From assembly GCF_001189295.1 (NCBI RefSeq), contig NZ_CP012159.1, positions 7,557,001 through 7,621,000 of the forward strand: a DNA stretch of 64,000 nucleotides, given 5' to 3'. A program made the position numbers and the translations under genes. Below, piece after piece: positions 19,113 to 24,937 of this stretch; position 1 is the stretch's first letter, and each line of letters begins with the position of its first letter. The stretch comes from Chondromyces crocatus (GTDB lineage Bacteria; Myxococcota_A; Polyangia; Polyangiales; Polyangiaceae). The notes below the pieces were generated by a model. That model ran no database searches. It saw nothing but the letters and a program-made list of their open reading frames with translations, and had not been told where the DNA came from.

Positions 19113-20891
19113 TCAGGGTTCCTCACGCTCCGGGCCGGAGAGCGTGCCTTCTGAATCGGCGACGCGGCCCGAGGCGTCGATGTACCAGGTGCGGTGTGCG
19201 TCGCCCGGGTACGGCGGCGCGAAGCGCTCCAGCTGGGCAGCCAGCGCCACGTCCCGTACGCGGTGTGTCCGGTGGGCGTTGCGCTCGGTCAGCACGGTCC
19301 GGGGCACCAGGAAGACCGCGCAGGTGGTCAGCGCGTCCCTTCGCCGCGCGACGGAGAGCGGCAGCGAGCGTTGCTGCGCGGTGAGCGCGGTGGCGTCCCA
19401 GACCACGCTCCGGCCGGCGGCGAGGAGCCCTTCGAGGCGCTCGAGCCCCTCGCGCAGGACCTCCGCGTTCGCGTCCTGATCGGCGCGGCTGCCGCGCGCG
19501 GCGCGCAGCGCGTCCAGGGAGACCACCGCGGCGCCCGACAGACCCTGCTCCACGAAGCTGCTCTTGCCGCTACCCGACGGCCCCACGGTCACGACCAGGC
19601 GCGGGAACTGCCCCTCGCGCCAACGAAACCCGTACGCGGCGGCCTCCTCGGGGCTGTGCAGGCGCCCCTCGGCCCAGGCGTCGGCGGCCTCCGCCCAGCA
19701 GCGATCCTGCGCGTCCGCCTCCAGGTCGCCGAGCGCCGAGCGCAGTCCCTCGCAGAGGGCAGCGAGGGGCGTCTCCTCCAGCAAGTCCGCTTCGGCGGCA
19801 TGAAGCTCGCTCCAGGCGACCTGCTCGCGCGCAGCGTCCACGTCCGCCCCGCGCTGCCCGGCCAGCGCGGCGGCTGCGACGGCATGCAGAGCCCCGAGGT
19901 CGGCGGCCCGGACCATGAGCCTGAGGCCGGCGCGACGCCGCTCGTCCGGGAACGGGGCGTGGAGCCGACCGTGAAGCCCGACCAGGTCCCCCACCCTGCG
20001 CGCGAGCGGCATCCCGAGCGCCGTGGGCAGGTGCGTCATGAGGGTGACCCTCGGCCAGCCGTGCAGGAGCGCTCCAAGCACGCCCGCGAGGCGCGCGTCA
20101 CCGCGACGGCCCAGGACATCCAGGCGCACCGCCGCGTCGACGACGGCTGCTTCTCCGCGCTCCGCCGTCCGGGCGCCGGGCAACTCTTCCGCGTCGGCCG
20201 GCAAGCGCAGCGCGCCCCGCAATGCAGCCGCCTCCGGCGCCGCGCCCGAGCGCACGTCCCACAGCGCCGCGCTCGGACCACGGCCATTCGGGATCACGGG
20301 CCCGAGCATCCAGTGCTCGTCCGTCTGCACGTGGCCCGAGCGGACCCACTTCGCGACGCTCCGCGGAAAGTGGTCGCGCGAGAACCCCCGGATCGTGCGC
20401 ACCACATAGCCTTCCTGCCGACTCAGATCGAGGCGCAGGGCTCGAAGCGCGCGCACGTTCATCGTCCCACGCCACAGCACGGGCGGGACCGGGACGCCCA
20501 GGCGGCGTGCGAAGCGCACGGTCGCGTCCCAGTCCAGGCAGCGGTCCTCCCCGGTCCAGACCGAGAAGGCGTAGAACCAGCTCTCCAGCGCTTCATAAGC
20601 GATCGAGTGGCGCGCGTAGAGGTTCTCGCCAGAGACGCGAAAACCGGCTGGTATCAGCGAGGCGATGCGCCCGTGGAGCGCCTTCATCCAGGCGCGGGAG
20701 GGGTGGTGGGCCGAGTCCAGCGACCGCGCGTGCAGGCCGTCGCGGTAGAGGGTGGTGTTCTCGCCGTCGAGCTTCTCGGTGACGACGATCTCCTGGCCCT
20801 CGAGGCCCGAGAGGTCCGCGGCGCGCACATCGTCCGAGGTCGCGCCAGGCGACCAGGGCAAGTGGGGCGTACGTGGGTAGCGGACTCGCAT
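19113..20891 (-). CDS. RNA ligase fused to a polynucleotide-kinase-like P-loop domain
   Basis: 592 residues. The N-terminal ligase has the nucleotidyl-acceptor motif VTEKLDGENTTLY (Lys about 41), HARSLDSAHHPSR, the motif III-like SGENLYARHSI, YAFSVW, EGYVVR (motif IV) and VAKWVRSGH (motif V), as in Rnl2-like ligases. The C-terminal third is a P-loop kinase (VTVGPSGSGKSSF near 425, then HRTHRVRD) that would phosphorylate 5'-OH ends. The expected role is to heal 5' ends and seal RNA nicks in the cytoplasm. The ATG at 20891 has no visible Shine-Dalgarno sequence, but the typical N-terminus (YPRTPHLPWSPG) supports it. It leads the RNA-repair operon and sits 300 bp beyond the end of the tRNA array, on the same strand. 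Confidence 0.92.
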   Translation of the reverse strand: MRVRYPRTPHLPWSPGATSDDVRAADLSGLEGQEIVVTEKLDGENTTLYRDGLHARSLDSAHHPSRAWMKALHGRIASLIPAGFRVSGENLYARHSIAYEALESWFYAFSVWTGEDRCLDWDATVRFARRLGVPVPPVLWRGTMNVRALRALRLDLSRQEGYVVRTIRGFSRDHFPRSVAKWVRSGHVQTDEHWMLGPVIPNGRGPSAALWDVRSGAAPEAAALRGALRLPADAEELPGARTAERGEAAVVDAAVRLDVLGRRGDARLAGVLGALLHGWPRVTLMTHLPTALGMPLARRVGDLVGLHGRLHAPFPDERRRAGLRLMVRAADLGALHAVAAAALAGQRGADVDAAREQVAWSELHAAEADLLEETPLAALCEGLRSALGDLEADAQDRCWAEAADAWAEGRLHSPEEAAAYGFRWREGQFPRLVVTVGPSGSGKSSFVEQGLSGAAVVSLDALRAARGSRADQDANAEVLREGLERLEGLLAAGRSVVWDATALTAQQRSLPLSVARRRDALTTCAVFLVPRTVLTERNAHRTHRVRDVALAAQLERFAPPYPGDAHRTWYIDASGRVADSEGTLSGPEREEP

Positions 20892-21085
20892 GGCGGGAGG
20901 GGGGCTGGAGGTAGGCTCGGGTCAGGTTCTAATCGAAAGACGTTCGAAGCGGGTCGACGTGAGCGTCAGGCGCGTATGCGCCGATCGTGATCGAGCCACG
21001 GTATCACCAGGTATGCTCCCCTCATCCAGAGGAAGCGCAGCTTCCGACACCTGTGGGGATCGACATGCGCTGCTGGTAGACCACG
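20892..21085. other. Gap between array terminator and RNA-ligase gene
   Basis: No gene. It should hold the promoter of the RNA-repair operon on the minus strand. A perfect hairpin GGAAGC-TGC-GCTTCC lies at 21031-21045. I found no convincing -35/-10 or sigma-54 site by eye. Confidence 0.4.
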
Positions 21086-21114
21086 GAAAAATCGAGCCTT
21101 CGCGCGAGGAGGCT
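21086..21114 (-). terminator. Probable intrinsic terminator at the 3' end of the tRNA array
   Basis: On the minus strand a stem AGCCT/AGGCT with a short GC-rich loop is followed by CGATTTTT. It lies 82 nt downstream of the last serine tRNA and before the RNA-ligase gene, so it may separate the two transcripts. Confidence 0.45.
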
Positions 21115-21195
21115 GGGGCGACCCCGCGCGGGTCGACGGAACCAGTTCCGGCGACAGTTGCGGAGAATGCTGCGCGTGAGGCGTGAGGGATGGGG

Positions 21196-21280
21196 CGGAA
21201 GCTGGGTGAGTCGAACACCATGCCGAGAGGCACGCACCGGGTAGCAACCGGGCTCGGCACCGCTGCCGATTCTAGCTTCC
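21196..21280 (-). tRNA. tRNA-Ser (GCT)
   Basis: Seven-pair acceptor GGAAGCT/AGCTTCC, discriminator G, anticodon loop TTGCTAC, long serine-type variable arm (TGCC-TCTC-GGCA) and T loop TTCGACT. No encoded CCA. The D arm is an unusually compact hairpin (CGGC...GCCG). Confidence 0.8.
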
Positions 21281-21289
21281 AGGATGAGG

Positions 21290-21377
21290 CGGAAGTCGGA
21301 GGTCTCGATCCCCACACCCCTTCTGGAGGTGCGCACTGCTTTCGAGGCAGGCCCGGTCCCAGACCGGTTCGGCTTCC
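21290..21377 (-). tRNA. tRNA-Ser (CGA)
   Basis: Acceptor GGAAGCC/GACTTCC with one mismatch, discriminator G, anticodon loop CTCGAAA, long variable arm. The T loop reads ATCGAGA instead of TTCGANN. The D arm is the short hairpin CCGGT-CTGG-GACCGG. Possibly functional, but diverged. Confidence 0.7.
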
Positions 21378-21400
21378 AAAAAACCCGATCTCACGCGCGG

Positions 21401-21484
21401 TGGAGCCCAGAGGAGTCGAACCCCGCACCTCGCGGTGCCCTCCGCTTTCAAGGCGGCGCCGGGTCCACACCCGGGATGCGCTCC
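21401..21484 (-). tRNA. tRNA-Ser (TGA)
   Basis: Anticodon loop CTTGAAA, long variable arm, T loop TTCGACT. Acceptor GGAGCGC/GGGCTCC has a G-G mismatch; an alternative register GTGGAGC/GCTCCAC (21400-21486) pairs perfectly, so the ends are uncertain. D arm again a compact hairpin. Confidence 0.7.
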
Positions 21485-21579
21485 ACACACCCGGGCATCG
21501 CCGGGCGGTCGCGAACTCGATGCAGGCCGCCCGCTCTCCCCTGCACCCAGGGCACAGGAGGGAGCGGGACTGGACTGCC

Positions 21580-22104
21580 TCAGGCTGCCGTGACGTCGCC
21601 GCAGTAGCCGGACCAGACCTCGGGGATGCGACGCTGGCCGAGCTGCACCACGGGCACCTGCGGGAGCCACTTGGGCTTCACAGGGTGACGGAGCAGCTTC
21701 ATGCTCGCCTGCTCCGGGGTGCGACCGCGCTTCTTGCCATTGCAGGGATAGCAAGAGGTCACGATGTTCTCCCATACCGTCTTCCCGCCCTGTACGCGCG
21801 GGATCACGTGGTCGTAGTTGAGCTCGTGTGCGGACTTCTGCGTGCCGCAGTACTGGCAGCGGAAGTCGTCCCTCACGAACACGTTCCGGCGCGAGAACTT
21901 CACGCCGCGCTTGATGTGCCCCGGGGTCCGCTTGAGGCGAACCACCGCCGGCGCCCGGATCGTCAGCGAAGGAGAGCGAATCTCGTCGTCATACGTCTCG
22001 AGCACCTCGACCTTGCCCAGAAAGCTCAAGGTCACGGCGTCCTGCCAGGGAATGATCTGATGGGGAACCATCCAGGGTGTCAGCATCAGGGTCAGCGCGG
22101 TCAT
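21580..22104 (-). CDS. HNH endonuclease
   Basis: 174-residue protein with an HNH_5-type core: SRRNVFVRDDFRCQYCG (first Cys pair, residues about 75-90), LNYDHVIPRVQGGKTVWENIV (the His-Asn-His region) and SCYPCNGKKRGRTPEQA (second Cys pair). The N-terminal part (IIPWQDAVTLSFLGKVEVLE) is also typical of this widespread bacterial family, which is thought to nick DNA; its biological role is not known. It has a GAGGTGG ribosome site before the ATG at 22104. It sits inside the tRNA array, on the array's strand, between the serine and leucine tRNAs. Confidence 0.92.
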   Translation of the reverse strand: MTALTLMLTPWMVPHQIIPWQDAVTLSFLGKVEVLETYDDEIRSPSLTIRAPAVVRLKRTPGHIKRGVKFSRRNVFVRDDFRCQYCGTQKSAHELNYDHVIPRVQGGKTVWENIVTSCYPCNGKKRGRTPEQASMKLLRHPVKPKWLPQVPVVQLGQRRIPEVWSGYCGDVTAA

Positions 22105-22156
22105 GATCCACCTCTCATCTCCTCTTCTTCATGGTCTTCTCCGAAGGTAAATCCGG

Positions 22157-22230
22157 TGCTCGGAGAGGGATTCGAACCCTCAATCGACCGGGTTTGAGCC
22201 GGCCACGTTTGCCAGTTACGTCACCCGAGC
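22157..22230 (-). tRNA. tRNA with Leu anticodon (CAA) but short variable region
   Basis: Acceptor GCTCGGG/TCCGAGC, anticodon stem GCCGG/CCGGT, loop CTCAAAC, T arm GAGGG-TTCGAAT-CCCTC. The variable region is only CGATT (5 nt), whereas leucine tRNAs normally have a long arm. Discriminator A. Confidence 0.75.
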
Positions 22231-22243
22231 CTCGGGCATTCGG

Positions 22244-22315
22244 TACGGGGCGTGGGAATCGAACCCACCTCGACCGGCCTGTCGAACCGGCACTCTCCCA
22301 GAGAGCGAGCCCCGC
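22244..22315 (-). tRNA. tRNA-Val (GAC)
   Basis: Acceptor GCGGGGC/GCCCCGT (G-U at the end), T arm GTGGG-TTCGATT-CCCAC, anticodon loop TCGACAG, which places C rather than U at position 33. Discriminator A, no CCA. Confidence 0.7.
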
Positions 22316-22351
22316 ATGTCCTACGCGCACCAGAGATCCCCTGGTACGCGG

Positions 22352-22424
22352 TGGGGTATCCGTGAGTTGAACACGGCACAGGCTCTGTATCAGAGAGCCT
22401 AGATCGACCGGATCGTCCTACCCC
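22352..22424 (-). tRNA. tRNA-Ile (GAT)
   Basis: Acceptor GGGGTAG/ATACCCC (last pair mismatched), anticodon stem GCTCT/AGAGC with loop CTGATAC, T arm CCGTG-TTCAACT-CACGG, discriminator A. Confidence 0.8.
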
Positions 22425-22456
22425 GTGCTGCATACCCTGGAGGTACACAGTCCTTG

Positions 22457-22540
22457 TGTCGCCGGTGGGAATCGAACCCACAGTGCCCTTGCGGGCCCAG
22501 GTTCTCAGCCTGGTACGTTTGCCATTTTCGTCACGGCGAC
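22457..22540 (-). tRNA. tRNA-Leu (GAG)
   Basis: Perfect acceptor GTCGCCG/CGGCGAC, anticodon stem CCAGG/CCTGG with loop CTGAGAA, long variable arm GCCC-GCAA-GGGC, T loop TTCGATT. A well-formed class II leucine tRNA. Confidence 0.9.
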
Positions 22541-22544
22541 AGGG

Positions 22545-22626
22545 TGTCCACGGAGGGAATCGAACCCTCATTGCCCGGAGGCACGGTGTCTGAGACCGCT
22601 GCGTTTGCCAGTTTCGCCACGTGGAC
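22545..22626 (-). tRNA. tRNA-Leu (CAG)
   Basis: Acceptor GTCCACG/CGTGGAC, anticodon loop CTCAGAC, class II variable arm, T arm GAGGG-TTCGATT-CCCTC, discriminator A. Lies 4 nt from tRNA-Leu(GAG). Confidence 0.9.
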
Positions 22627-22632
22627 AGAGCG

Positions 22633-22705
22633 TGCGGGGTCAGGGGATCGAACCCTGCTGGCTCGGTGTGTGAGACCGGTGCGTTCACCAGCTCGCTCAC
22701 CCCGC
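22633..22705 (-). tRNA. tRNA-Val (CAC)
   Basis: Acceptor GCGGGGT/ACCCCGC, anticodon loop CTCACAC, 5-nt variable region, T arm CAGGG-TTCGATC-CCCTG, discriminator A. Confidence 0.85.
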
Positions 22706-22752
22706 GGGAGAGTACCAGACGAAACCATCGAGATTTCCTGACGTACTCTCGG

Positions 22753-22826
22753 TCTGGGTGGAGGGATTCGAACCCCCAGTCCCCGGCTCCCGACGCCGGT
22801 GCTCTACCAGATTGAGCCACACCCAG
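22753..22826 (-). tRNA. tRNA-Pro (CGG)
   Basis: Acceptor CTGGGTG/CACCCAG, anticodon stem CCGGC/GCCGG with loop GTCGGGA, T loop TTCGAAT. First of three near-identical proline tRNAs separated by about 20-nt spacers that are themselves copies (GATGTCACTGCATTCCTCTC). Confidence 0.92.
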
Positions 22827-22847
22827 ATGTCACTGCATTCCTCTCGG

Positions 22848-22922
22848 TCTGGGTGGAGGGATTCGAACCCCCAATCTCCGGTTCCCCGAACCGGCGCTCT
22901 GACCAGGTTGAGCCACACCCAG
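22848..22922 (-). tRNA. tRNA-Pro (GGG)
   Basis: Acceptor CTGGGTG/CACCCAG, anticodon stem CCGGT/ACCGG with loop TCGGGGA (C at position 33), T loop TTCGAAT. Second member of the proline triplet. Confidence 0.9.
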
Positions 22923-22943
22923 ATGTCACTGCATTCCTCTCGG

Positions 22944-23017
22944 TCTGGGTGGAGGGATTCGAACCCCCAATCCCCGGCGCCCAAGGCCGGTGCTCTGCCA
23001 GGTTGAGCCACACCCAG
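22944..23017 (-). tRNA. tRNA-Pro (TGG)
   Basis: Acceptor CTGGGTG/CACCCAG, anticodon stem CCGGC/GCCGG with loop CTTGGGC, T loop TTCGAAT. With the two preceding genes it completes the proline set. Confidence 0.92.
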
Positions 23018-23029
23018 AAAAACTGCGAA

Positions 23030-23100
23030 ACGCGGTGGAGGGAGTCGAACCCTCTCGGACAGCCTCATGAGGACCACCGCCCAGACCATGGGTCACCGCG
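23030..23100 (-). tRNA. tRNA with anticodon CAT (Met-type)
   Basis: Acceptor CGCGGTG/CACCGCG, D arm CCCA-TGGTC-TGGG, weak anticodon stem TGGTC/GGCTG with loop CTCATGA, T arm GAGGG-TTCGACT-CCCTC. C1-G72 is paired, so it does not look like an initiator. Discriminator T. Confidence 0.65.
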
Positions 23101-23101
23101 G

Positions 23102-23173
23102 CGCCCCTGCCAGGAGTCGAACCTGGAGCGGCAAGCTTCGGACGCTTGCGTCTGGTACCGCCAGAACAGGGGC
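23102..23173 (-). tRNA. tRNA-Arg (CCG)
   Basis: Acceptor GCCCCTG/CAGGGGC, D arm CTGG-CGGTA-CCAG, anticodon stem CAAGC/GCTTG with loop GTCCGAA, T arm CCAGG-TTCGACT-CCTGG, discriminator G. Confidence 0.88.
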
Positions 23174-23191
23174 AAACTTCGAATCAGTCAG

Positions 23192-23261
23192 TCTCCCTGC
23201 GAGGAGTCGAACCTCGCCAATCGGCTTCGCTGACCGATGCCTGATCCACCAGGACAGGGAG
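23192..23261 (-). tRNA. tRNA-Arg (GCG)
   Basis: Acceptor CTCCCTG/CAGGGAG, D arm CCTG-GTGGAT-CAGG, anticodon stem TCGGT/GCCGA with loop CAGCGAA (A at position 33). Bacteria normally use ACG with inosine for these codons, so a GCG arginine tRNA is unusual. Confidence 0.75.
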
Positions 23262-23266
23262 AGGAG

Positions 23267-23335
23267 AGAGCCGGCCGGGAATCGGACCCGGAACCGCGGT
23301 TTTGCAGACCGCGTTCCTCGCCAGAGATCCGGCTC
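23267..23335 (-). tRNA. tRNA-Cys (GCA)
   Basis: Acceptor GAGCCGG/CCGGCTC, anticodon stem GCGGT/ACCGC with loop CTGCAAA, discriminator T (the cysteine identity base). The T loop is TCCGATT. Confidence 0.85.
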
Positions 23336-23380
23336 AATCGGTCGCCTCCCCTCGCGGGGCGACGACCTCGTGGAGATCGG

Positions 23381-23451
23381 AGCGGGCAGCGGGATTCGAA
23401 CCCGCACATACGGTGTGGAAGACCGTGGTCCTACCCTTGGACGATGCCCGC
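23381..23451 (-). tRNA. tRNA-Gly (TCC)
   Basis: Canonical cloverleaf: acceptor GCGGGCA/TGCCCGC, D arm GTCC-AAGGGTA-GGAC, anticodon stem ACGGT/ACCGT with loop CTTCCAC, T loop TTCGAAT, discriminator T. Confidence 0.93.
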
Positions 23452-23454
23452 AAG

Positions 23455-23527
23455 AGCTGCACGCGAGAATTGCACTCGCCATCTCCTGTGTACCAAACAG
23501 GTGCCCCGCTATCTGGGCCTGAGCAGC
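23455..23527 (-). tRNA. tRNA-Thr (GGT), diverged
   Basis: Anticodon stem CCTGT/ACAGG with loop TTGGTAC, D arm GCCC...GGGC, T arm GCGAG-TGCAATT-CTCGC (T loop not TTCGA), acceptor GCTGCTC/GTGCAGC with one mismatch. Probably real but atypical. Confidence 0.6.
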
Positions 23528-23547
23528 ATCACGCACACGCACAGGAG

Positions 23548-23618
23548 AGCGGTGGAGGAGAATCGAACTCCCGTCGCGAGCTTGGCACGCTCGCACTCTG
23601 CCATTGAGCTACCACCGC
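23548..23618 (-). tRNA. tRNA-Gly (GCC)
   Basis: Canonical: acceptor GCGGTGG/CCACCGC, D arm GCTC-AATGGCA-GAGT, anticodon stem CGAGC/GCTCG with loop GTGCCAA, T loop TTCGATT, discriminator T. Confidence 0.93.
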
Positions 23619-23622
23619 ACAG

Positions 23623-23697
23623 TGCCCCCAGCGGGATTCGAACCCGCGTTTCCGGATTGAGGGTCCGGCTGCCTGGGCCATCTAGCAAGATGGGGGC
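23623..23697 (-). tRNA. tRNA-Glu (CTC)
   Basis: Acceptor GCCCCCA/TGGGGGC, anticodon stem CCGGA/TCCGG with loop CCCTCAA (C33), T arm GCGGG-TTCGAAT-CCCGC, discriminator A. Confidence 0.8.
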
Positions 23698-23721
23698 ATA
23701 CGTCGTGTCATCGAGACACGG

Positions 23722-23794
23722 TGGAACCGGCCGGAATCGAACCGGCGACCTTCTGACTGCCAGTCAGACGCTCTCCCAGCTGAGCTACGATCCC
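23722..23794 (-). tRNA. tRNA-Ala (GGC)
   Basis: Canonical: acceptor GGGATCG/CGGTTCC, D arm with AGCTGGGA, anticodon stem TCTGA/TCAGA with loop CTGGCAG, T loop TTCGATT. Preceded 5 nt upstream by a Y RNA-like element. Confidence 0.93.
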
Positions 23795-23799
23795 ATGAA

Positions 23800-23870
23800 G
23801 GACGGGCGAGCAATGCTCGTGGGATGGGTTCAGTTAAGGGCTGATAACCCACGAGCTCCGGCCCGACCAG
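23800..23870 (-). ncRNA. Y RNA-like element 1 (behind tRNA-Ala)
   Basis: Begins at the 3' end of the upstream tRNA-Ala. Lower stem GGTCGGGC/GCCCGTCC (one mismatch), internal loop, upper stem CTCGTGGG/CCCACGAG and a 24-nt apical loop starting TTATC. It carries CGGGCCG, nine bases, GGTTATC, the arrangement of the Ro60-binding strand of Y RNAs. Confidence 0.75.
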
Positions 23871-23941
23871 TGGAGTGACGGGGAGTCGAACCCCGATGTC
23901 TGCTGTGCAAGAGCAGCGTTCTTCCATTGAACCATCACCCC
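23871..23941 (-). tRNA. tRNA-Ala (TGC), copy 1
   Basis: Acceptor GGGGTGA/TCACTCC, anticodon stem CTGCT/AGCAG with loop CTTGCAC, T arm CGGGG-TTCGACT-CCCCG. No CCA encoded (ACTGG follows), and the Y-like element starts at once. Confidence 0.88.
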
Positions 23942-23947
23942 GAGAAT

Positions 23948-24064
23948 GCGGACGAGATAAGGGTCTGGGAGAGCGGGTGTGACCCCGCGTGCGGGATTCG
24001 AACCCGCGACTCCGCCCACCAAGGGGCGGCACTTACCGCCAGTAACCCAGACCTTCCGGCCCGC
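23948..24064 (-). ncRNA. Y RNA-like element 2 with a tRNA-like domain in its loop
   Basis: Lower stem GCGGGC/GTCCGC, upper st​em GGTCTGGG/CCCAGACC, motif CGGGCCG-N9-GGTTACT. The apical loop contains a D-like arm (ACT-GGCGGTA-AGT), an anticodon-like hairpin with CTTGGT in its loop (perhaps TGG), a perfect T arm GCGGG-TTCGAAT-CCCGC and a further hairpin GCGGG-GTCACA-CCCGC. That last hairpin looks like a permuted acceptor stem. Confidence 0.7.
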
Positions 24065-24066
24065 AG

Positions 24067-24138
24067 CGCCCCCGAGGAGGATCGAACTCCCCTCACCTGA
24101 TCGACAATCAGGCTGCTTCACCAGATGCATACGAGGGC
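24067..24138 (-). tRNA. tRNA-Asp (GTC), copy 1
   Basis: Acceptor GCCCTCG/CGGGGGC, anticodon stem CCTGA/TCAGG with loop TTGTCGA, discriminator G, T loop TTCGATC. One of three intact, almost identical aspartate genes spaced 508 and 462 bp apart. Confidence 0.9.
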
Positions 24139-24158
24139 AAACAGAACACAGACGTGAG

Positions 24159-24283
24159 TGCCGCTGGCGGGACTCGAACCCGCATCTTCACCGGTATGAA
24201 GGGTGGTAACCGTCCTCGTTCGGCCCGTGACCGGGCAAAGATGTGAAGACGGGCTGTTGCTCTACCCGTTGAGCTATAGCGGC
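24159..24283 (-). tRNA. tRNA with anticodon CAT carrying an inserted Y RNA module
   Basis: 125-nt gene: acceptor GCCGCT/AGCGGC, D arm GCTC-AACGGGTA-GAGC, then the insert at 24205-24252, then anticodon arm CACCC-TTCATAC-CGGTG and T arm GCGGG-TTCGAGT-CCCGC. The insert folds as CCGTCTTC/GAGGACGG, an internal loop, and GCCCG/CGGGC closed by a GTCA tetraloop. It carries CGGGCCG-N9-GGTTACC. Met, or Ile if C34 is modified. Confidence 0.75.
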
Positions 24284-24286
24284 ATG

Positions 24287-24353
24287 AGTCAGGCAAGGGA
24301 TGTCCGTGGGAGGATCTGGTTTCAGTTGATAACCCACGGACCACGGCCCGACT
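24287..24353 (-). ncRNA. Y RNA-like element 4 (behind tRNA-Ala)
   Basis: Lower stem AGTCGGGC/GCCTGACT (all eight pair), internal loop, upper stem GTCCGTGGG/CCCACGGAC (nine pairs), 22-nt loop starting TTATCAACTG. The first lower-stem base is the last A of the encoded CCA of the preceding tRNA, so the tRNA and Y element share a base. Confidence 0.85.
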
Positions 24354-24426
24354 GGTGGAGTGGCGGGGAATCGAACCCCGATCTCTGCTGTGCAAGAGCA
24401 GCGTTCTCCCGTTGAACCATCACCCC
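24353..24426 (-). tRNA. tRNA-Ala (TGC), copy 2, CCA encoded
   Basis: As copy 1: anticodon stem CTGCT/AGCAG with loop CTTGCAC. Unlike most of the array it encodes the 3' CCA (24353-24355), whose final A also starts the Y-like stem. Confidence 0.9.
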
Positions 24427-24431
24427 GAAAC

Positions 24432-24572
24432 GCGGACGAGAGTCGAGCCTGGGTATGAAGACGGGACTCGAACCCGCAACCTCTGCCCCGATGAGGGGCA
24501 GCGCTCTACCATTGAGCTACACCGGCAGAGATTGTGACTGGTGCCGGTGATAACCCATGCCCTTCGGCCCGC
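24432..24572 (-). ncRNA. Y RNA-like element 5 enclosing a circularly permuted tRNA (anticodon CAT)
   Basis: Y stem: lower GCGGGC/GTCCGC, upper GGGCATGGGT/ACCCAGGCTC (one mismatch), motif CGGGCCG-N9-GGTTATC. Inside the loop, in transcript order: the 3' acceptor strand plus discriminator and CCA (CACCGGC-ACCA, 24539-24549), a 12-nt linker, and the 5' acceptor strand GCCGGTG (24520-24526). Then D arm GCTC-AATGGTA-GAGC, an anticodon arm with CAT centred in a 9-nt loop, and T arm GCGGG-TTCGAGT-CCCGT (ending at 24461). The acceptor halves pair perfectly only in permuted order. Confidence 0.8.
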
Positions 24573-24574
24573 GG

Positions 24575-24646
24575 CGCCCCCGAGGAGGATCGAACTCCCC
24601 TCACCTGATCGACAATCAGGCTGCTTCACCAGATGCATACGAGGGC
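24575..24646 (-). tRNA. tRNA-Asp (GTC), copy 2
   Basis: Identical by eye to copy 1 over the tRNA: acceptor GCCCTCG/CGGGGGC, loop TTGTCGA, discriminator G. Confidence 0.9.
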
Positions 24647-24666
24647 AAACAGAACACAGACGTGGG

Positions 24667-24789
24667 TGCCGCCGGCGGGATTCGAACCCGCATCTCACCA
24701 ACTCCTCGATGGTAACCGTCCTCGATCGGCCCGTGACCGGGCATGGAGGAGAAGACGGTCTGTTGCTCTACCCCTCGAGCTACAGCGGC
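24667..24789 (-). tRNA. tRNA-like gene with inserted Y RNA module, anticodon unclear
   Basis: Acceptor GCCGCTG/CGGCGGC, D arm GCTC-GAGGGGTA-GAGC, T arm GCGGG-TTCGAAT-CCCGC. Insert at 24711-24758 with CCGTCTTC/GAGGACGG, GCCCG/CGGGC and CGGGCCG-N9-GGTTACC. The anticodon arm ACCAT-CGAGGAG-TTGGT would give AGG with G33, which is not a normal loop, so decoding is doubtful. Confidence 0.65.
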
Positions 24790-24792
24790 GTG

Positions 24793-24859
24793 AGACGGGC
24801 AAAAGATGTCCATGGGAGGGTCAAGGTGCAGTTGATAACCCACGGACTACGGCCCGACT
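24793..24859 (-). ncRNA. Y RNA-like element 7 (behind tRNA-Ala)
   Basis: Lower stem AGTCGGGC/GCCCGTCT (one mismatch), upper stem GTCCGTGGG/CCCATGGAC. Compared with element 4, one C-to-T change keeps pairing as G-U, which supports the stem. Motif CGGGCCG-N9-GGTTATC. Shares the terminal A of the preceding CCA. Confidence 0.85.
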
Positions 24860-24932
24860 GGTGGAGTGGCGGGGAATCGAACCCCGATCTCTGCCTTGCG
24901 ATGGCAGCGTTCTCCCGTTGAACCATCACCCC
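24859..24932 (-). tRNA. tRNA-Ala (CGC), CCA encoded
   Basis: Body like the other tRNA-Ala copies but anticodon stem CTGCC/GGCAG with loop ATCGCAA, changing the anticodon to CGC. CCA encoded at 24859-24861. Confidence 0.9.
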
Positions 24933-24937
24933 GAAAC

